From Nematostella vectensis (Eukaryota > Cnidaria > Anthozoa > Actiniaria > Edwardsiidae): a stretch of DNA of 64,000 nucleotides. The notes beneath the pieces are model-generated. The model was given only the letters and a program-made list of their open reading frames with translations, searched no databases and was not told where the DNA came from. The position numbers and the translations under genes were made by a program. The stretch is from the NCBI RefSeq assembly GCF_932526225.1, contig NC_064039.1, positions 2,989,001 to 3,053,000 of the forward strand, written 5' to 3'. Shown piece after piece: positions 50,201 to 62,181 of the stretch (its first letter is position 1; each line of letters begins with the position of its first letter).

Positions 50201-50620
50201 CTGTCAGCTTTAAACCTATATCTTTCTTTCTCAGAACAATAGAACAAAATAAAGAGTCTCATATTTAGGTCTAATTAATTCGACCCTCTTTTTTTTTTTT
50301 TCTCGCTCAAATCCTTCTTGTCCATCTACACTACCTGTAAGTAGAAAAGCTGCCCACATCGGCATAGAAAACACGGCAACCAAAATATCCGTGAGTGCTA
50401 GGGATACCACGAAGTGATTGGTCACGCTGCGTAGCTTACGAAACTTCGCGAATGCTGAGATGACGAGTCCGTTCCCGGCGATAGTGAGAATGATTATGAG
50501 AAGCAGAAAGATGGTGGATATCACCTTGAGAGGCAGGTCGAACGATGTACGCTCTGTCGGCGGGGTTTTCAGGCTCGAGTTCGAGGTTACCGGCTCCGTC
50601 ATCGTCGCTATTGATGTCAT
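47231..50620 (-). CDS. Class A GPCR with amine-receptor features
   Basis: Five exons: c(50335..50620), c(49766..49908), c(49256..49438), c(48902..49071), c(47231..47507); 353 codons (352 aa). TM1 carries GNGLVISAFAKFRKLRSVTN, TM2 SLALTDILVAVFSMP. TM3 contains WQCADVLSGVASILHL with an Asp at the position aligned to D3.32 of aminergic receptors, ending SVERY in place of DRY. TM5 follows, then TM6 with FFFCWCPFF and TM7 with SVLNPFIYSFM (NPxxY). The C-tail is Arg/Ser-rich. An Asn-Ser-Ser glycosylation site is at residues 14-16. Plasma-membrane receptor; a biogenic-amine-like ligand is inferred only from D3.32 and CWxP. The cysteines normally pairing the TM3 top with extracellular loop 2 are absent (TM3 has Arg there; the loop reads FLFWGWPPPAYQ). 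Confidence 0.85.
47703..47830. mobile_element. Short MITE-like inverted repeat in GPCR intron 4
   Basis: Arms ACCAAGAGAGTGTGATGTAA and, inverted on the right, ACCAATAGAGTATGATGTAA. About 130 bp in all, with arms of about 34 bp and a few mismatches. Confidence 0.55.
49500..49750. repeat. Degenerate (GATGGT)n microsatellite
   Basis: Irregular GATGGTAATGG-type trinucleotide-based repeat running up to the second GPCR exon (minus) at 49766. It ends about 15 bp from the splice donor of that exon. Confidence 0.7.
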
Positions 50621-53600
50621 CCTAAAATAGTTATGATACAGGCTTCTTATGTACTGTTGAATATACGAGCAATTTTAGATCATGGTCAAGGATAACCGAC
50701 GGGTGATAGCCATATGAAGGACTTTTAAATAAATGTGATGATAAACAAATGCTAGTTAAAGTTATTAAACTGAATCAATTACAGAAGTTTCAATCGCTAT
50801 TTTGTTCGATGAATCATGGAGCCTTAGTAATGCATGGATAGGTTGACTTTGATGTATGTCAAGCAATACAATCCAAGAGTTCATTTGCTAAAGAAAACGT
50901 TTTCATTTTCTATAGTGACCATCTGGATCTGTTATTTCTCTAGTGTTTCCGGTATATTTCTGTCCGCTGTGCCTTATAAAACAGGCACCAGCAAATTATC
51001 TAGGCTTAGCAAAAGAGCTTTTTTTTGTTGATGATGATTTGTCTTCCAATATTGAAAGATAACAATAAGGTAATTTTCATTCCAGTTTTCATTGTTGATA
51101 CTTAACCTTCATCATGAACGTCCGTTACACACCAATGACTCGGGTAAACTATTTTTCATTGCGACTCGCGCTAGCGTGGCCACCTTGACTAGTTGTCTGT
51201 TATTCGTTATAGTTAATGGCTAACATGAAGAAAACTTCACTCGTATCTTTTGAAATAAGCTTGATATGGAAACAAAGATAAGAACATAAAAACCGAGAAA
51301 TGATGGGGGAAAGTTTATTACATTTCTTGATGGAAAATGAAAACAGGGACCAAATATATTCTAGTATGTTCTGATTCCGTTTGTTGACAAAACTATTTTT
51401 TTAGATGATGTTAGTTTCATGACAAATACAGGAAATAACAGGACCATACGAGGCATTTGTTAATAACAAATAGGTACACAAATAACAAAATACAGTATAA
51501 ACCTAAGGAAGTGATTTTAATTGAAATTGTCACAAATTCACCCTAGGCACTGATTGAACAAATTTGCTGATTCAAGAAGCAATTTTTGTATTTTTTCCGG
51601 TAACAAACTTGAAAATACTTTCTTTCACAAAATAAATAATACAATAACGGACAGTTTAATCTTCGTATAGTTGTTGTTATTATTTTTTTTCTCGTCCAGG
51701 GCAAGCTTACACCATTATATATTTTTAGTATTACACGAATGGAGGGCAACATCAAACCTTTCGCGAGCCTCAATTGCTCTAGAAACTGTTAGCTGATATC
51801 TTTCTGTAGTCTTTTTACAACTAACATTAGTTTTGCTAATTACCTAACAAATCATTTTCTTTTCTTGATTCAGCTCAAAGCAACATATAAGTTGACTATT
51901 AAAATAGTCAGTGGCTCCTCAAGGTCTACTACGGGCACCGGGATCCATCCTTATCTTTGGCCGGGGACGGAATTGAGTTACCAGTAACAGGACTTGAGTA
52001 GCCCAAAATCTATCATCTTCACCTAAAAATAGGCCCCGAAAATATGTCTACCCCTAATACATTATAATTTAAGCCTAAAAAAGACAAAAGAACGGGAACT
52101 AGATTTGTGGTAATAAATAGAGAGCGGAAATTGGGGAACACAAGAGTCCAGGAAAGAGGGATTCAGAACCCCGTTCGGGACCCAACAGCTAATGTATTCA
52201 AAACGCACTATTGGTGTCTATATTATTTTAAAAATAGCCATGACTTTGATAGCCTGACTTGTAAGGGCCTACGTAGATGTTTAGAGAGAGTTTTACTTGT
52301 GAGGAAGGCATTTTTGACGCCTGAAAAATGTGCGCATCTGTTTGGTAGGTATTCAAAGGAAAACTAATCCAAATATGGAGTTTGTCTTTTCCTGGATGAA
52401 GCGTGAACTGTACGTACATGGTACGCTATTAACTTCTAATTGTTTTCTCGACATGCGAACTGCAGATCTATGGCGCCCAAAATGATTAAATATTAAGATT
52501 TCGATTAAGTCTTTTTGTTGAAGTTTTCAAACATCGAGCATCCCTATGTATTTCCCCTATGGCGAACCTGCGTTTGTAAAGGCCTCCGGGAAGAGCAATG
52601 CATTTCGAACATTAAAGGAAAATAGAAATGTCATCATTATCAGTCTAAAGGTGTTTTTGACAAGTAAGTTTTGAAATGTTTGAATCCCTAAAAAGATTTA
52701 TTGGTACTTTTTAATAACAGTGTATCTCATTCCAAATCTTTCATTTCAGCATAAAGATTGAAGAAAAACAAACGCGTAAAATGGAAACTTGTACTTGGCC
52801 TGCTCCTTAAAGTGAAAGTTAGATATTTTTATTTACGAATAAAATGGTGAATTTGGGTTAATTTTTTTTTTTTTTTTTACATTTCATTTGATCTCCCACT
52901 TGAAAAAAAAAATGTTTATCCGTCCTCGTCGATATAGCGCAGCTGTCGGGTTATCTCAGGTTTTAAGATATCGAGTACCGAAATTCACATAAACGAAATC
53001 AAGCGTTTGATGTCCCGTGTATACGCCGAACATAATTTTTCTCACAAGAGATATATCCTTAAGTTAGCGAAGTTTTTCTTTTTATTACGTTTCGTTGAAA
53101 CGAACCGATCTAATTTCAAATAAAACTGATTATACAAAATAACTGTAAACGACTTTGAGAATTCTTAGTCGCATTCGTTTCCAATTAAAAACAATTATTG
53201 TTACATGCAAAGAACTGTACTAGTCGATGTCATTGAACAAACATGAAGAGCTTTCGTTTTAGTGTCAACCTACGCTAGGATAAATAATCAGTGAAGAAGA
53301 AAAAAAATATAAATATATATAGTTATATATATATATATATATATATCGGTACCTGTTTCCCTGTAGTAGATCAATGAAGATTTCTGTTAGAATCGCGTAG
53401 ATGCGAATTGATCATTAAGTCAGCGGTGAGGACAATGGTCTCGTTCGGGCCGAGCGCTTCACCTGTGAGGGGAATAGAGACAGATGGCGCGAATTCTCAC
53501 AAAGAGTGAGTCGCGCCATGCACTGCAAACAAGAGTTATTTAGCTCCCCGCTGTTTTGACAGGACTTCGGATACGGCTCGGTTTGTTATATTAGTATTCT

Positions 53601-55768
53601 TTTGTGGGAGGAGCATAGATACCAAGACAGACCAATTCAAGAGTATACTGGTGAACTGGTACGTCTTGTCGAGTAGAGGTGGGATAATAAAACTTCTGTT
53701 TAATATAAGGAGTTGTTTAGTACTCTGACATAGTGTGGGATTAAGAATTTATATTGGAAACGGTAGGACGAGAGGATACGAACAATGACCCATCACTATT
53801 GAGATTACTAAGAATGAATAGATTCTAGGCGAAATAGAAAATAAAAAAAAAGAAATCCATCAGAAACCTTAAGTTTAGGTGGGGATTAATTGTTTATTAA
53901 AAGAAAACAATCGCCATTTCCATCTGTGAACCTCAAAAGTGCTTGAGAACAAAATAGGTCTATAACCGATAACTGATGATTGCTGGCAAGATGCAGAAAA
54001 ATGGTAAAAAAGTCTCATCTCGGAACTGCCCGAAATCCTAAAAAGACTACCATCTTGTGTAAATATTCGATCGTGGCAAAATGCAAACAACGATCAGTTC
54101 TCGTGTCTGTCAAAAACACTGTTGTTTCCACTCAAGGGCCATGTATTGCTGTTACTGTAATTGGAGCCATATTCCTACCGCGTCAACATAGTAGAAAGCA
54201 GAAAAGGTCTCTATTTTGCGCGCCACGAGAATTCCAAAACTCCGAAATCAGTAATTTCCGAATAAAACCACTGGACCGCCTGGATAAATAGGCTAGATAA
54301 ATATGTGTTCGCGCGAGATTCGATAATGATGGCCGCGTTGTATCCTGGGTAATACAGAAAAACTCTACGATTGTTTGTTATGGATGTTTTGCTCCTAGGG
54401 GCTTGGTATGGTGCGCTATTAGTTGATCTAACAGATTTATAGTTTAATGAGATTACAATAGCACTCCGCTTACTCAAACTCAGTTCGAATTATCGATTAA
54501 AACATATTTTTATATAGAGCATGAATACCTTAAAGTATCTTAAACAAACAAACAAATACGAGAATAAAATCTATCAAAATGTTGAGAAGAAACAATGGTG
54601 CATTTCGGGTTAACGGAAGAAAATTTATTCAAGATATGCAGTTCGAATTATTCAGGTTTTGAGTTCAAATCTTTCCAGAACTCAGGTTCAAGCTCGTTAT
54701 GGACAGACAGGCCCTTGAAAAATACCCCCTCCCTCCACCCCAAACCAAAAAAGACAAAATGGCAAATGGTTCGCACGCTTCTGTGCGTATCTTTCATTTT
54801 TACTAGTGGGCGTGTTTTGTACATCAAGCACGAGGTCGTAGCACACTATTGGAGTAAGATTTATAGAAATTTGAGGTGAGAGATTACGCATAATGCTAAG
54901 TAATGGTACACATTACCGACTCAGCAAAGCTCGAATTTTGCGCGGAAATTTAAAAAATGTCGCAAACAGGAGCCTTAACAATGTAGTCTTATCTATCACC
55001 TTTGTGGCCTAGCAAGAAAGATAACAAGTCAGATCTGTATGATTGGTCTACTTTTCGTAAAGTAGCCCCCCATAAACCTTATTTATGAAAAGAAACTAAC
55101 CTATATCGAACATGTTATTTTTGTTAATTACCACTTGTGCGATTAGCGGATGAAGATATATATTATTACAGTTAGAAAGCTCTAGATGAGGCTCTTGATA
55201 GTTACAGAAAGTTTTTAGTCATGCTATCTACACCGCTTTTAAAAGTCCCTAGGAAAACTTTTTCTGGCCCAAATGTACGCGGGCTCTAAGTGTACTGCTT
55301 GTATACCGACCTACCGGTCCCTCACGTGAGTGCTATGAAGTACAATTAGAGTTACCCCCACCCACTCCCCCTTAACGATTATTGGATTTATTAACGAGGA
55401 GGGCTGGGGGCTTCATTTTCGCATTTTTGAGTTCTGTCGCGTTCTAACTGACACTGGTATGACAGGTGTGTATATTTGTACCTGTAAGTGGTATTATGTG
55501 CTTTAGACGATGTTGGGGAAATGTCCATTTGTGATTACATGCATCAGCGCGTCACTTTTTGACATGTTAACATGTTTTAGGCCATGTGTGGGTTTATGGA
55601 TTTGTTCAATTTAAATTTTGTGCCCCTTTTAAGGCATCTTTAATTTGACGCTTCAAAAAGTTTGTCAAATAATGCTCGATTTAGTATAAAAAAATATTTT
55701 TCTTCTTACTAACAGACACATGTGCAAATAGATGAATCAAGTACGGGATATACACTAATTAAAAAAAC

Positions 55769-56675
55769 TTCAGTACAAACGGCGAATGGCAAATGGCACT
55801 TCCAAGGTTTTTATAAATGAACTCCAGCGATACCAGAGCTATACATCGATAGCCTTTAATTGATCATTGTACGATTGATCCATGTTTTCCTGCATTCGGT
55901 TCAAATATACAATGAGACGCATGGTACCGTTCGTATGTGGAACTAGCTTCATGCTATGTATAGCTTCATGTATGTGGAACTAGTTTCATGGTTTAGCTTC
56001 ATGCGATGAAGCTAAACCATTTCCACACTACCTGTCTGAGGAAAATTCTCAATGTTCGCTGGCAAGAAAAGATCCCGGATACTGAGGTCCTTGCACGTGC
56101 AGGTCTGCCCAGCATTCACACCATCCTGAAACAGTCTCAGCTCCGCTGGGCGGGGCACGTAGCTCGTATGCCTGATGAACGGCTTCCTAAGAAACTTCTG
56201 TTTGGTGAGCTTCAGCACGGAAAACGCTGCAAAGGTGGCCAGAAGAAGAGATTTAAAGACACCCTAAAACTCTCGCTGAAAGCATTCAACATCGATCACA
56301 CCTCGTGGGAGCTTCTGGCACAAAACCGTCAAGGTTGGCGCCGTGTCATTCGCAACGGTGCTGAGGCATGCGAGGCAAATTGGACAGCTGCCGCAGAGGA
56401 GCGTAGAGCCGCCAGAAAGTCTCAAGATCCCAAAGCTGCAACAATACCATGCCCTCAGTGCCCCAGGCTTTTCCGTGCACAGATTGGCCTTATTAGCCAT
56501 CTGCGCACCCACAAGCGTCCTTAGTTCCGCTCAGGATGACGGTGAAAATGTAAAATTTGAACACGATGGTCCTCGTCGTAGCGACGGACAAACAACACAA
56601 TGAGACGCATGGTACCGTTCGTATGTGGAACTACCGTTTGCCCATTGCCATTTGCCGTTTGTACTGACATCGTGT
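55769..56675 (+). mobile_element. 5'-truncated LINE nested in an inverted-repeat element
   Basis: Frame 56006..56524 (172 aa) is the C-terminal end of a non-LTR retrotransposon ORF2: LNHFHTTCLRKIL, LRWAGHVARMPDERLPKKLL, a GQKKRFKDTLK motif, and a terminal C2H2 finger CPQCPRLFRAQIGLISHLRTH. It is flanked by a 37-bp direct repeat (55909..55945 and 56597..56633, containing GAGACGCATGGTACCGTTCG), read as the target duplication. Outside that, CAGTACAAACGGCGAATGG (55771) and its inverse CATTTGCCGTTTGTACTG (to about 56668) are the ends of an older MITE into which the LINE inserted. The RT core and endonuclease are absent. Confidence 0.8.
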
Positions 56676-57522
56676 ATACACCTATTTCTATTAACCGATT
56701 AAGATTGAATTGAAGAAAATGGAAAACCGCGAGTGCCTGAAACCAGTGGCTATGGAGAATACTATTATTGTGCTTATATAACCGACAACCATTAAGTCTC
56801 GAGTGAGGCACATATAGTGAATGAACGCATTTATACAAGAAAACAACATTCTTTATCCAACCTACTTGGGCCATTTTCCTTTTTCCTATTGTCAACCTTA
56901 TTTGAAATGGGTGTATATCTTTTTTATAGAATAAAAGAGTTAAATCAGGGGTTTGTAAATGTTGTAAAATACATATCATAATCAAATTCGTTCTGAAGAG
57001 AACCTAACCTCCCATGTGATATCCCTGCTTGATTTACAGATTAAGGAAATAATATTAATATCATTAATTATTATATAAAGGCTGGAGCCGTGTCTTCTTC
57101 ATTTTTTAATTTTCTGTTTCGTGACAATTCTCATGCGTCTATACCCATAGATTCGATATACATGTAGGCGGGCATTAATACCTCGATATGTAGCCTGGCG
57201 TGAAAACCTCGATATATAGACTGGCATAAAGACAGCGATATATATAGAGCTCCAATTATAGTTCATTGTTTCGGCAAAAATCCTGAATCTAAAGTCTAAA
57301 AGAGAGCCAGACAAGAGAGCCCAAGCTGATATCCAAAAGAATTTTAACCTGATTAATTATTTATGTCTGATTTTGCAATGGGCTTATAATTTTATTTGTT
57401 AATACCAATTTATATACTATATACACTTTTTACTCCTTTGAAGCAGATTCCGATTCCACCAATTACACAAATTACTACACAAATGATAAGAAATTGTTGC
57501 GCCCATTTTAGTTTGCTAAGCT

Positions 57523-57643
57523 TAGGCTAAGTTCAAAAGTCGTACTATCCATGAGCCGTATTCGATGCAAATGCACGCAAATGAATCAAGTCGATTGTTG
57601 AATACGGCGTTACGGCGATAATACGACGTTTAAACTTAGCCTA
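57523..57643. mobile_element. Small inverted repeat (MITE-like)
   Basis: TTAGGCTAAGTTCAAAAGTCGTA at the left is mirrored by TACGACGTTTAAACTTAGCCTAA at the right, giving about 45-bp imperfect arms in a 120-bp element with no coding content. Confidence 0.6.
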
Positions 57644-58023
57644 ACTGATGAAAATAAAATTAGATCGCGCGCGTATGAACACAATTTGATTCAGCTTCAC
57701 TCCAATAAGAATATATTTTGGTGCTATCTGAACCTGGGTTTTAAGCATGTTTTTAGAATTTGGTGAAATCTCAGCCTGAACATTCTTTCATATGTTTACC
57801 ATCTATGCCTACAGGATCTGTTTTCAGGTGGGTTCAATAATCACACGAGGAACCCATTGGAAGAGGGCCAACCCCTGCAAATAGCCACTCTATTTCCCTT
57901 GATTACGCTTGTAAATGAAACTTCTTTCCTTATTTAGTTATTTAGGAATTTGACCGTTACCAGCCTTGGTCTGGACCTGAGGGCTTCCCTCTAGACTGAG
58001 GGCTACCCCATCTGCATCATTGA

Positions 58024-59058
58024 TTATAGATACATATCCTCCTGAGTTTCTGTTCGACAAAGTTTATTTCGCGTGACAGCTTTGAATGTAGTAAACTTTG
58101 CGTCCGTTGAGTACTCGGACACACGCTCCACGTGGACCGCGGGTAGCCTCAAAACGCGGCAGAACAGCCTACCCAGCGATCGCCGGAATGCTTGTCGCAG
58201 CTCCTTGCTGCGCATGAGGTAGATCAAGGGGTTCACTAAAGAGTTACCGAATAACACCGTTGTGGTCAGCTCGCGTGCGCGCTTGAGCTCCAGTGCATGC
58301 TCCTTTGAAGAAACCGAGCCCACAATGTGGACGAACACGAATGGAAGATAGCAACAAAATAGGCAAATGACGACCAGGAGCATGGTAAAGAGAGAGTGTT
58401 TGTACTTGATAAGCTTTGATTTACGGATGTCCCTACTTAGTGAGCTCCGGCTGTGGGACCTGAGCAGGCGCATGGCTTTCACGTAACACACCGTGATTAT
58501 CAACAAACAGACGAAGAGGAGAGCTGCGGCGATGGACATGTACTTGGGCTTCCGAGAGTAGAACCGCGCGATCACCACGAAAACTGCCAGAAACCACAGT
58601 CCGGCTATCAACCTAAGGATCCTTCTTGTTGTCACCTTCTGCCGGTAGCGCACGCCAAGACTAATTGCCAGGTACCTGTCACAGCTCAGCGCGGTCGCCG
58701 TGAAGAACGAGGGACTGCCAATCAAGTGCGCTAGCACATTTCCCGCCATGTACAGCGCGCAGAATGTGGGCACGTCCCCGCGCATTTCCGCCATCTTCCG
58801 CCATATATACAGCGGCTGGATGACCAACCCAACGCCAACGTCCGTCACGGCGAGGCTGCACACGAGTAGGTAGGACGGGGTGCGTAAAGAGGGAGTTCCC
58901 AGGATCGCAAGCAGTAGAGAGCTATTTGCGATCGTTATGGTTACGGCGAGGACAAAGTTGAGGACACAGATGACGATGTTCATGAAGTAAAACTCTTGGA
59001 CCGCTTCTGGACTGTACAGTACATTAAACGGCCAACAAATCACCGTGGAATTCATCAT
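58024..59058 (-). CDS. Intronless class A (rhodopsin-like) GPCR
   Basis: Single-exon ORF of 344 aa with all seven hydrophobic segments: TM1 about 26-52 (INFVLAVTITIANSSLLLAI-like), TM2 with CSLAVTDVGVGLVIQP, TM3 with C in FCALYMAG and the SCDRYLAI motif, TM4 LIAGLWFLAVFVVIA, TM5 AAALLFVCLLIITVCY, TM6 MLLVVICLFCCYLPFVFVHI, and TM7 NSLVNPLIYLMRSKELRQAF (NPxxY and helix 8). Asn3 is in an N-glycosylation motif (NST). The sequence lacks a clear extracellular-loop-2 cysteine. The pattern fits the large cnidarian orphan expansions of amine/melanocortin-related receptors; the ligand cannot be inferred. Intron-free structure suggests a retrogene-derived or tandem-expanded family. Confidence 0.9.
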   Translation of the reverse strand: MMNSTVICWPFNVLYSPEAVQEFYFMNIVICVLNFVLAVTITIANSSLLLAILGTPSLRTPSYLLVCSLAVTDVGVGLVIQPLYIWRKMAEMRGDVPTFCALYMAGNVLAHLIGSPSFFTATALSCDRYLAISLGVRYRQKVTTRRILRLIAGLWFLAVFVVIARFYSRKPKYMSIAAALLFVCLLIITVCYVKAMRLLRSHSRSSLSRDIRKSKLIKYKHSLFTMLLVVICLFCCYLPFVFVHIVGSVSSKEHALELKRARELTTTVLFGNSLVNPLIYLMRSKELRQAFRRSLGRLFCRVLRLPAVHVERVSEYSTDAKFTTFKAVTRNKLCRTETQEDMYL

Positions 59059-59328
59059 GATCTTAATCCCCCTCTAGCGCGCTCCTCTAAGCGCTCTCAG
59101 TCTATTCTGTCTCTTCTTTGAAGGATTACGGAGATTGTTGTTGAGATGAGAACGCCGCACCGGTCGCGGCAGATACGCTTGTTGCTTGTCTGGTCACGGC
59201 ATTAAACACTTGTCTTTGTCGATATATATTTCTCAAAACTCGTGACCTGAGCTTCCTGTAAGTAAAAAGACTCGTCTGTGTTGTTCTCCTCCCTATTCAA
59301 ATTATCCCTTTAAGTCTAATTCAGAATC

Positions 59329-59628
59329 ATGGCATCTTGTATTAAGATAAAGTGGATGAAAAAGCAGCTGCAGCTTTCTGTCGAGATGCGCCCTCTGCTA
59401 TCTCTATCTCAACGGTTAGATAAAATGCGCCAGTCAAACTTGGCGAACGCTCTTCTTACAAACCCGGCGGCTACGAAGACTCTACTTTTGACTCCACTCG
59501 ATGAGAAAATGTTGATATTTCTGCTTTTTAACAGTCGCTTACCAAAAAGCTTAAGGGAGAGACTTGCAGCAAAAATTAACTCTCCGGCCTTGTGTTTAAT
59601 TCTCGGCGCTCAAGGACAAACGTCTTGA
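59329..59628 (+). CDS. Possible small ORF of unknown function
   Basis: A 99-codon frame with ATG at 59329, 270 bp upstream of and divergent from the intronless GPCR. The predicted peptide is basic and Leu-rich (KKQLQLSVEMRPLLSLSQR, PLDEKMLIFLLFNSRLPKSL). I recognise no family or domain. Its only support is length and composition, which are marginal in this AT-rich DNA. Confidence 0.2.
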   Translation: MASCIKIKWMKKQLQLSVEMRPLLSLSQRLDKMRQSNLANALLTNPAATKTLLLTPLDEKMLIFLLFNSRLPKSLRERLAAKINSPALCLILGAQGQTS

Positions 59629-61194
59629 CAAACCACGCTAATTGCAGTGTTACGCTGGTGCCTGCTCGAATTATGACCTTTCTTCCGTTACGTCTAGATC
59701 TCTATGGTAAAATGCATCTAGCCTTTACACTGGTCTGACATCCAGCGCACTTTACGAGTGCCTCTTTAAGCAATATCTTTCCGCGCTTCGTGACAACACG
59801 GCAAACAGTGTTTGAAACCCAAGTATGGATCTAAGTAAGGCTACGTAAAGGCCTTTGTATTTTATTTGTGCGCGACACTGGTTGGCTAATCGACGTCACT
59901 GAAGTTCCTCTTGTTCATATGTAGCACCAGGTGTTGAATTCTGACAGATGGCATGACAACGCCGCAAGACGATCGATGGTTGTGGCCTTGGGATTCCCTG
60001 ACCGCGCGCAATTTGTAACAAACATACAAGTCACCGGCCTTTGTCTTTTGCTGGCCCAACGGAATGACCCTGGTAAAATGAGTCAGCTAAATTTATCCAT
60101 TTAGATATCACCGAAAACAGCACTTTACAAAAATAACGCAGATTTTGAGATATGCAAAACAAAACCTTTCTTTCTGTTCATGGGTCGAACTAAAAGACCC
60201 CTATTAAAAGCCGTTATAACTGCTTTAAAAAAAGGTTTCGTGGTCAAGATGGAGCCAAAATAATATCTTGGTGATGTGTAGATTCCTGACGCGGTCGGTT
60301 TGCTTGAGGTGTTTTTGACAAAATTTTTTTTGTTACTGCTGACTTATATATACCATTTATCGTGTTCAGTTTCCCTCAGGTCAGAACCCTGAGGCGTTTA
60401 TAGGGTCAAAACACTAGATACTCAATTAATCTATAATAAACTGAAATTGATTTTTTTTAAACTGCAGGAAATACGATTCTGTTGAGCTACCTTTAACCCC
60501 CTGAAAACTTTTCAGCAATAAACATTTGCTAGCGATATATAAAGTGCACATCTAATGGTGATACTGCAATCTATAAAAGGCATCGTGGAATTGTCTATTT
60601 GCATCCACTTGGGGAAACGTTATTAAGCCAGTCAGCTATCTCTCTAAGACAGATTTGCTTTAACGCTATCCTTTTAGGCTGTGAATGGAACACCTTCGGG
60701 AAGCTAGAAAAAGTAAATTACATTTGTCCCATATTTCCGGACATTGATAATTTATTCCTTTTGATTCCAACTCATTTCCTCCGATCGTATAAAAGGACCA
60801 TTAGGCTTCGATTGATATTTCGGAGCGGTAGTCTGTGGCGGTGTTAGATCGCGACCATTACCATCCAGATATCGGCAAAGTGTTAGTTTATTTTTGTTTC
60901 ATACACGCAAAGCGCAATATTCTTTAGCGCGGTATATCTTATTTCGTAAGTATAGCAACAATTAGCGTGTCCTATCAAAATCTTTATGGTGATCTTAATG
61001 TCATGTTGCTAATTTCCATCAGTTTTAATAAAATCTAAAGCACGCCGTGATATTAGTCCAAAGTTGTGTGTATTTATGGTTGGGTTGGTTCTGTTTGATA
61101 TGCGATAACCTGTAGCACTTTTTTAAAATAGAATTCTTTTTATTTGAAGATAACAGGCGGTATATTGTCAAAAGATAGGTGGAATGCTTACCTG

Positions 61195-61385
61195 GATAAG
61201 ATTATTAAAGGAGTTCAAGGATGGAGAAAATAAAAAAGATGAAAAAATTGAGAGAAAAAAAAAAGAAGAAAAGAAAGAGAGGTAGCAGAAAGACGATAAA
61301 AAGGAGACTTAAGAGAAAGAATTTAATGAATGAAAAAAATGAAAAAAAACGGAAATAAGAAAGGAGAAAAAAGAGAAAACGATGG
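61195..61385 (+). repeat. Polypurine tract
   Basis: About 190 bp almost entirely of A and G on the plus strand, with few pyrimidines. Homopurine blocks such as GAGAGAAAAAAAAAAGAAGA are evident. Confidence 0.85.
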
Positions 61386-61818
61386 TGAAAAAATAATTAT
61401 TTTTAAAACTCGTGCTCTCTTGCACTAACGCCGCCTGCAAATGCTTCCTTCTTTTGACACTCATACCGATTCTGTTGACTTATTTTGATATTCGTGTCCA
61501 ATTGGCGTCATAAACTTGACGTTTTGTCATGCACCAGCTAATTGGAAAAGAAAATCTGATGTTCACTAGCAATCATAAATTTCCATGCTTCAAAACAACG
61601 TCAAAATTATCATGATTTATGTTGACCCAAATATTAAAATTATATTTTTCCCCTGATGAGAAAAACCGTCACCCACAACTGATCTTACGATGCTCCCTTC
61701 TCCCCAGGAAAATGGTTTTTAGTTCAGTTTTTTTTTAACCCTGGCCACTAACGTGCCTGGTTTAGCGCGCACGCGAAATGTTTGTTTAGTGGATTCGAAA
61801 CATCCTGATTTTAAAGCA

Positions 61819-62181
61819 TTCCCTGATTAAGATTTCATGTGATGAAAATATCTTTATCTTATCATTTTGAAATATTTTATGCTTTTATGGTAGGCATATT
61901 TTTATTCTTAATTAATAGCATTGACGACGCAGATTTTTTTATTTTATTTATGCTTTACTCTTACAGCTAATTAACCACAATTCTAGAAACAATTTGTTAC
62001 AAGTTGGATACATAACAGGTCGCATTCCCTGATTAAGATTTCATGTGATAAAAAGATCTTATCATTTTGAAATGTTTTATGCTTTTGAGAGGCACATTTT
62101 TTTATTTTTAATTTATAGCGCTGACAATGCAGATTTTTTTTAATCAAACTTAGGCTTTACTCTTACAGCTAATTAACCACA
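61819..62181. repeat. Diverged tandem duplication
   Basis: A segment of about 165 bp from GCATTCCCTGATTAAGATTT to CTTACAGCTAATTAACCAC occurs at 61819-61979 and again at 62022-62181, with scattered substitutions and small indels, separated by about 42 bp. Confidence 0.8.

Larger units (their letters stand above)
50621..58023. other. Large intergenic region
   Basis: 7.4 kb without a supported gene other than the LINE fragment and repeats listed separately. Contents: (AT)n at 53320-53346, a hairpin ATGGCGCGA...TCGCGCCAT at 53485-53519, an AT-rich stretch 52850-52900, and a MITE-like inverted repeat at 57523-57643. The left edge carries upstream sequence of the amine-like GPCR. Confidence 0.5.
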
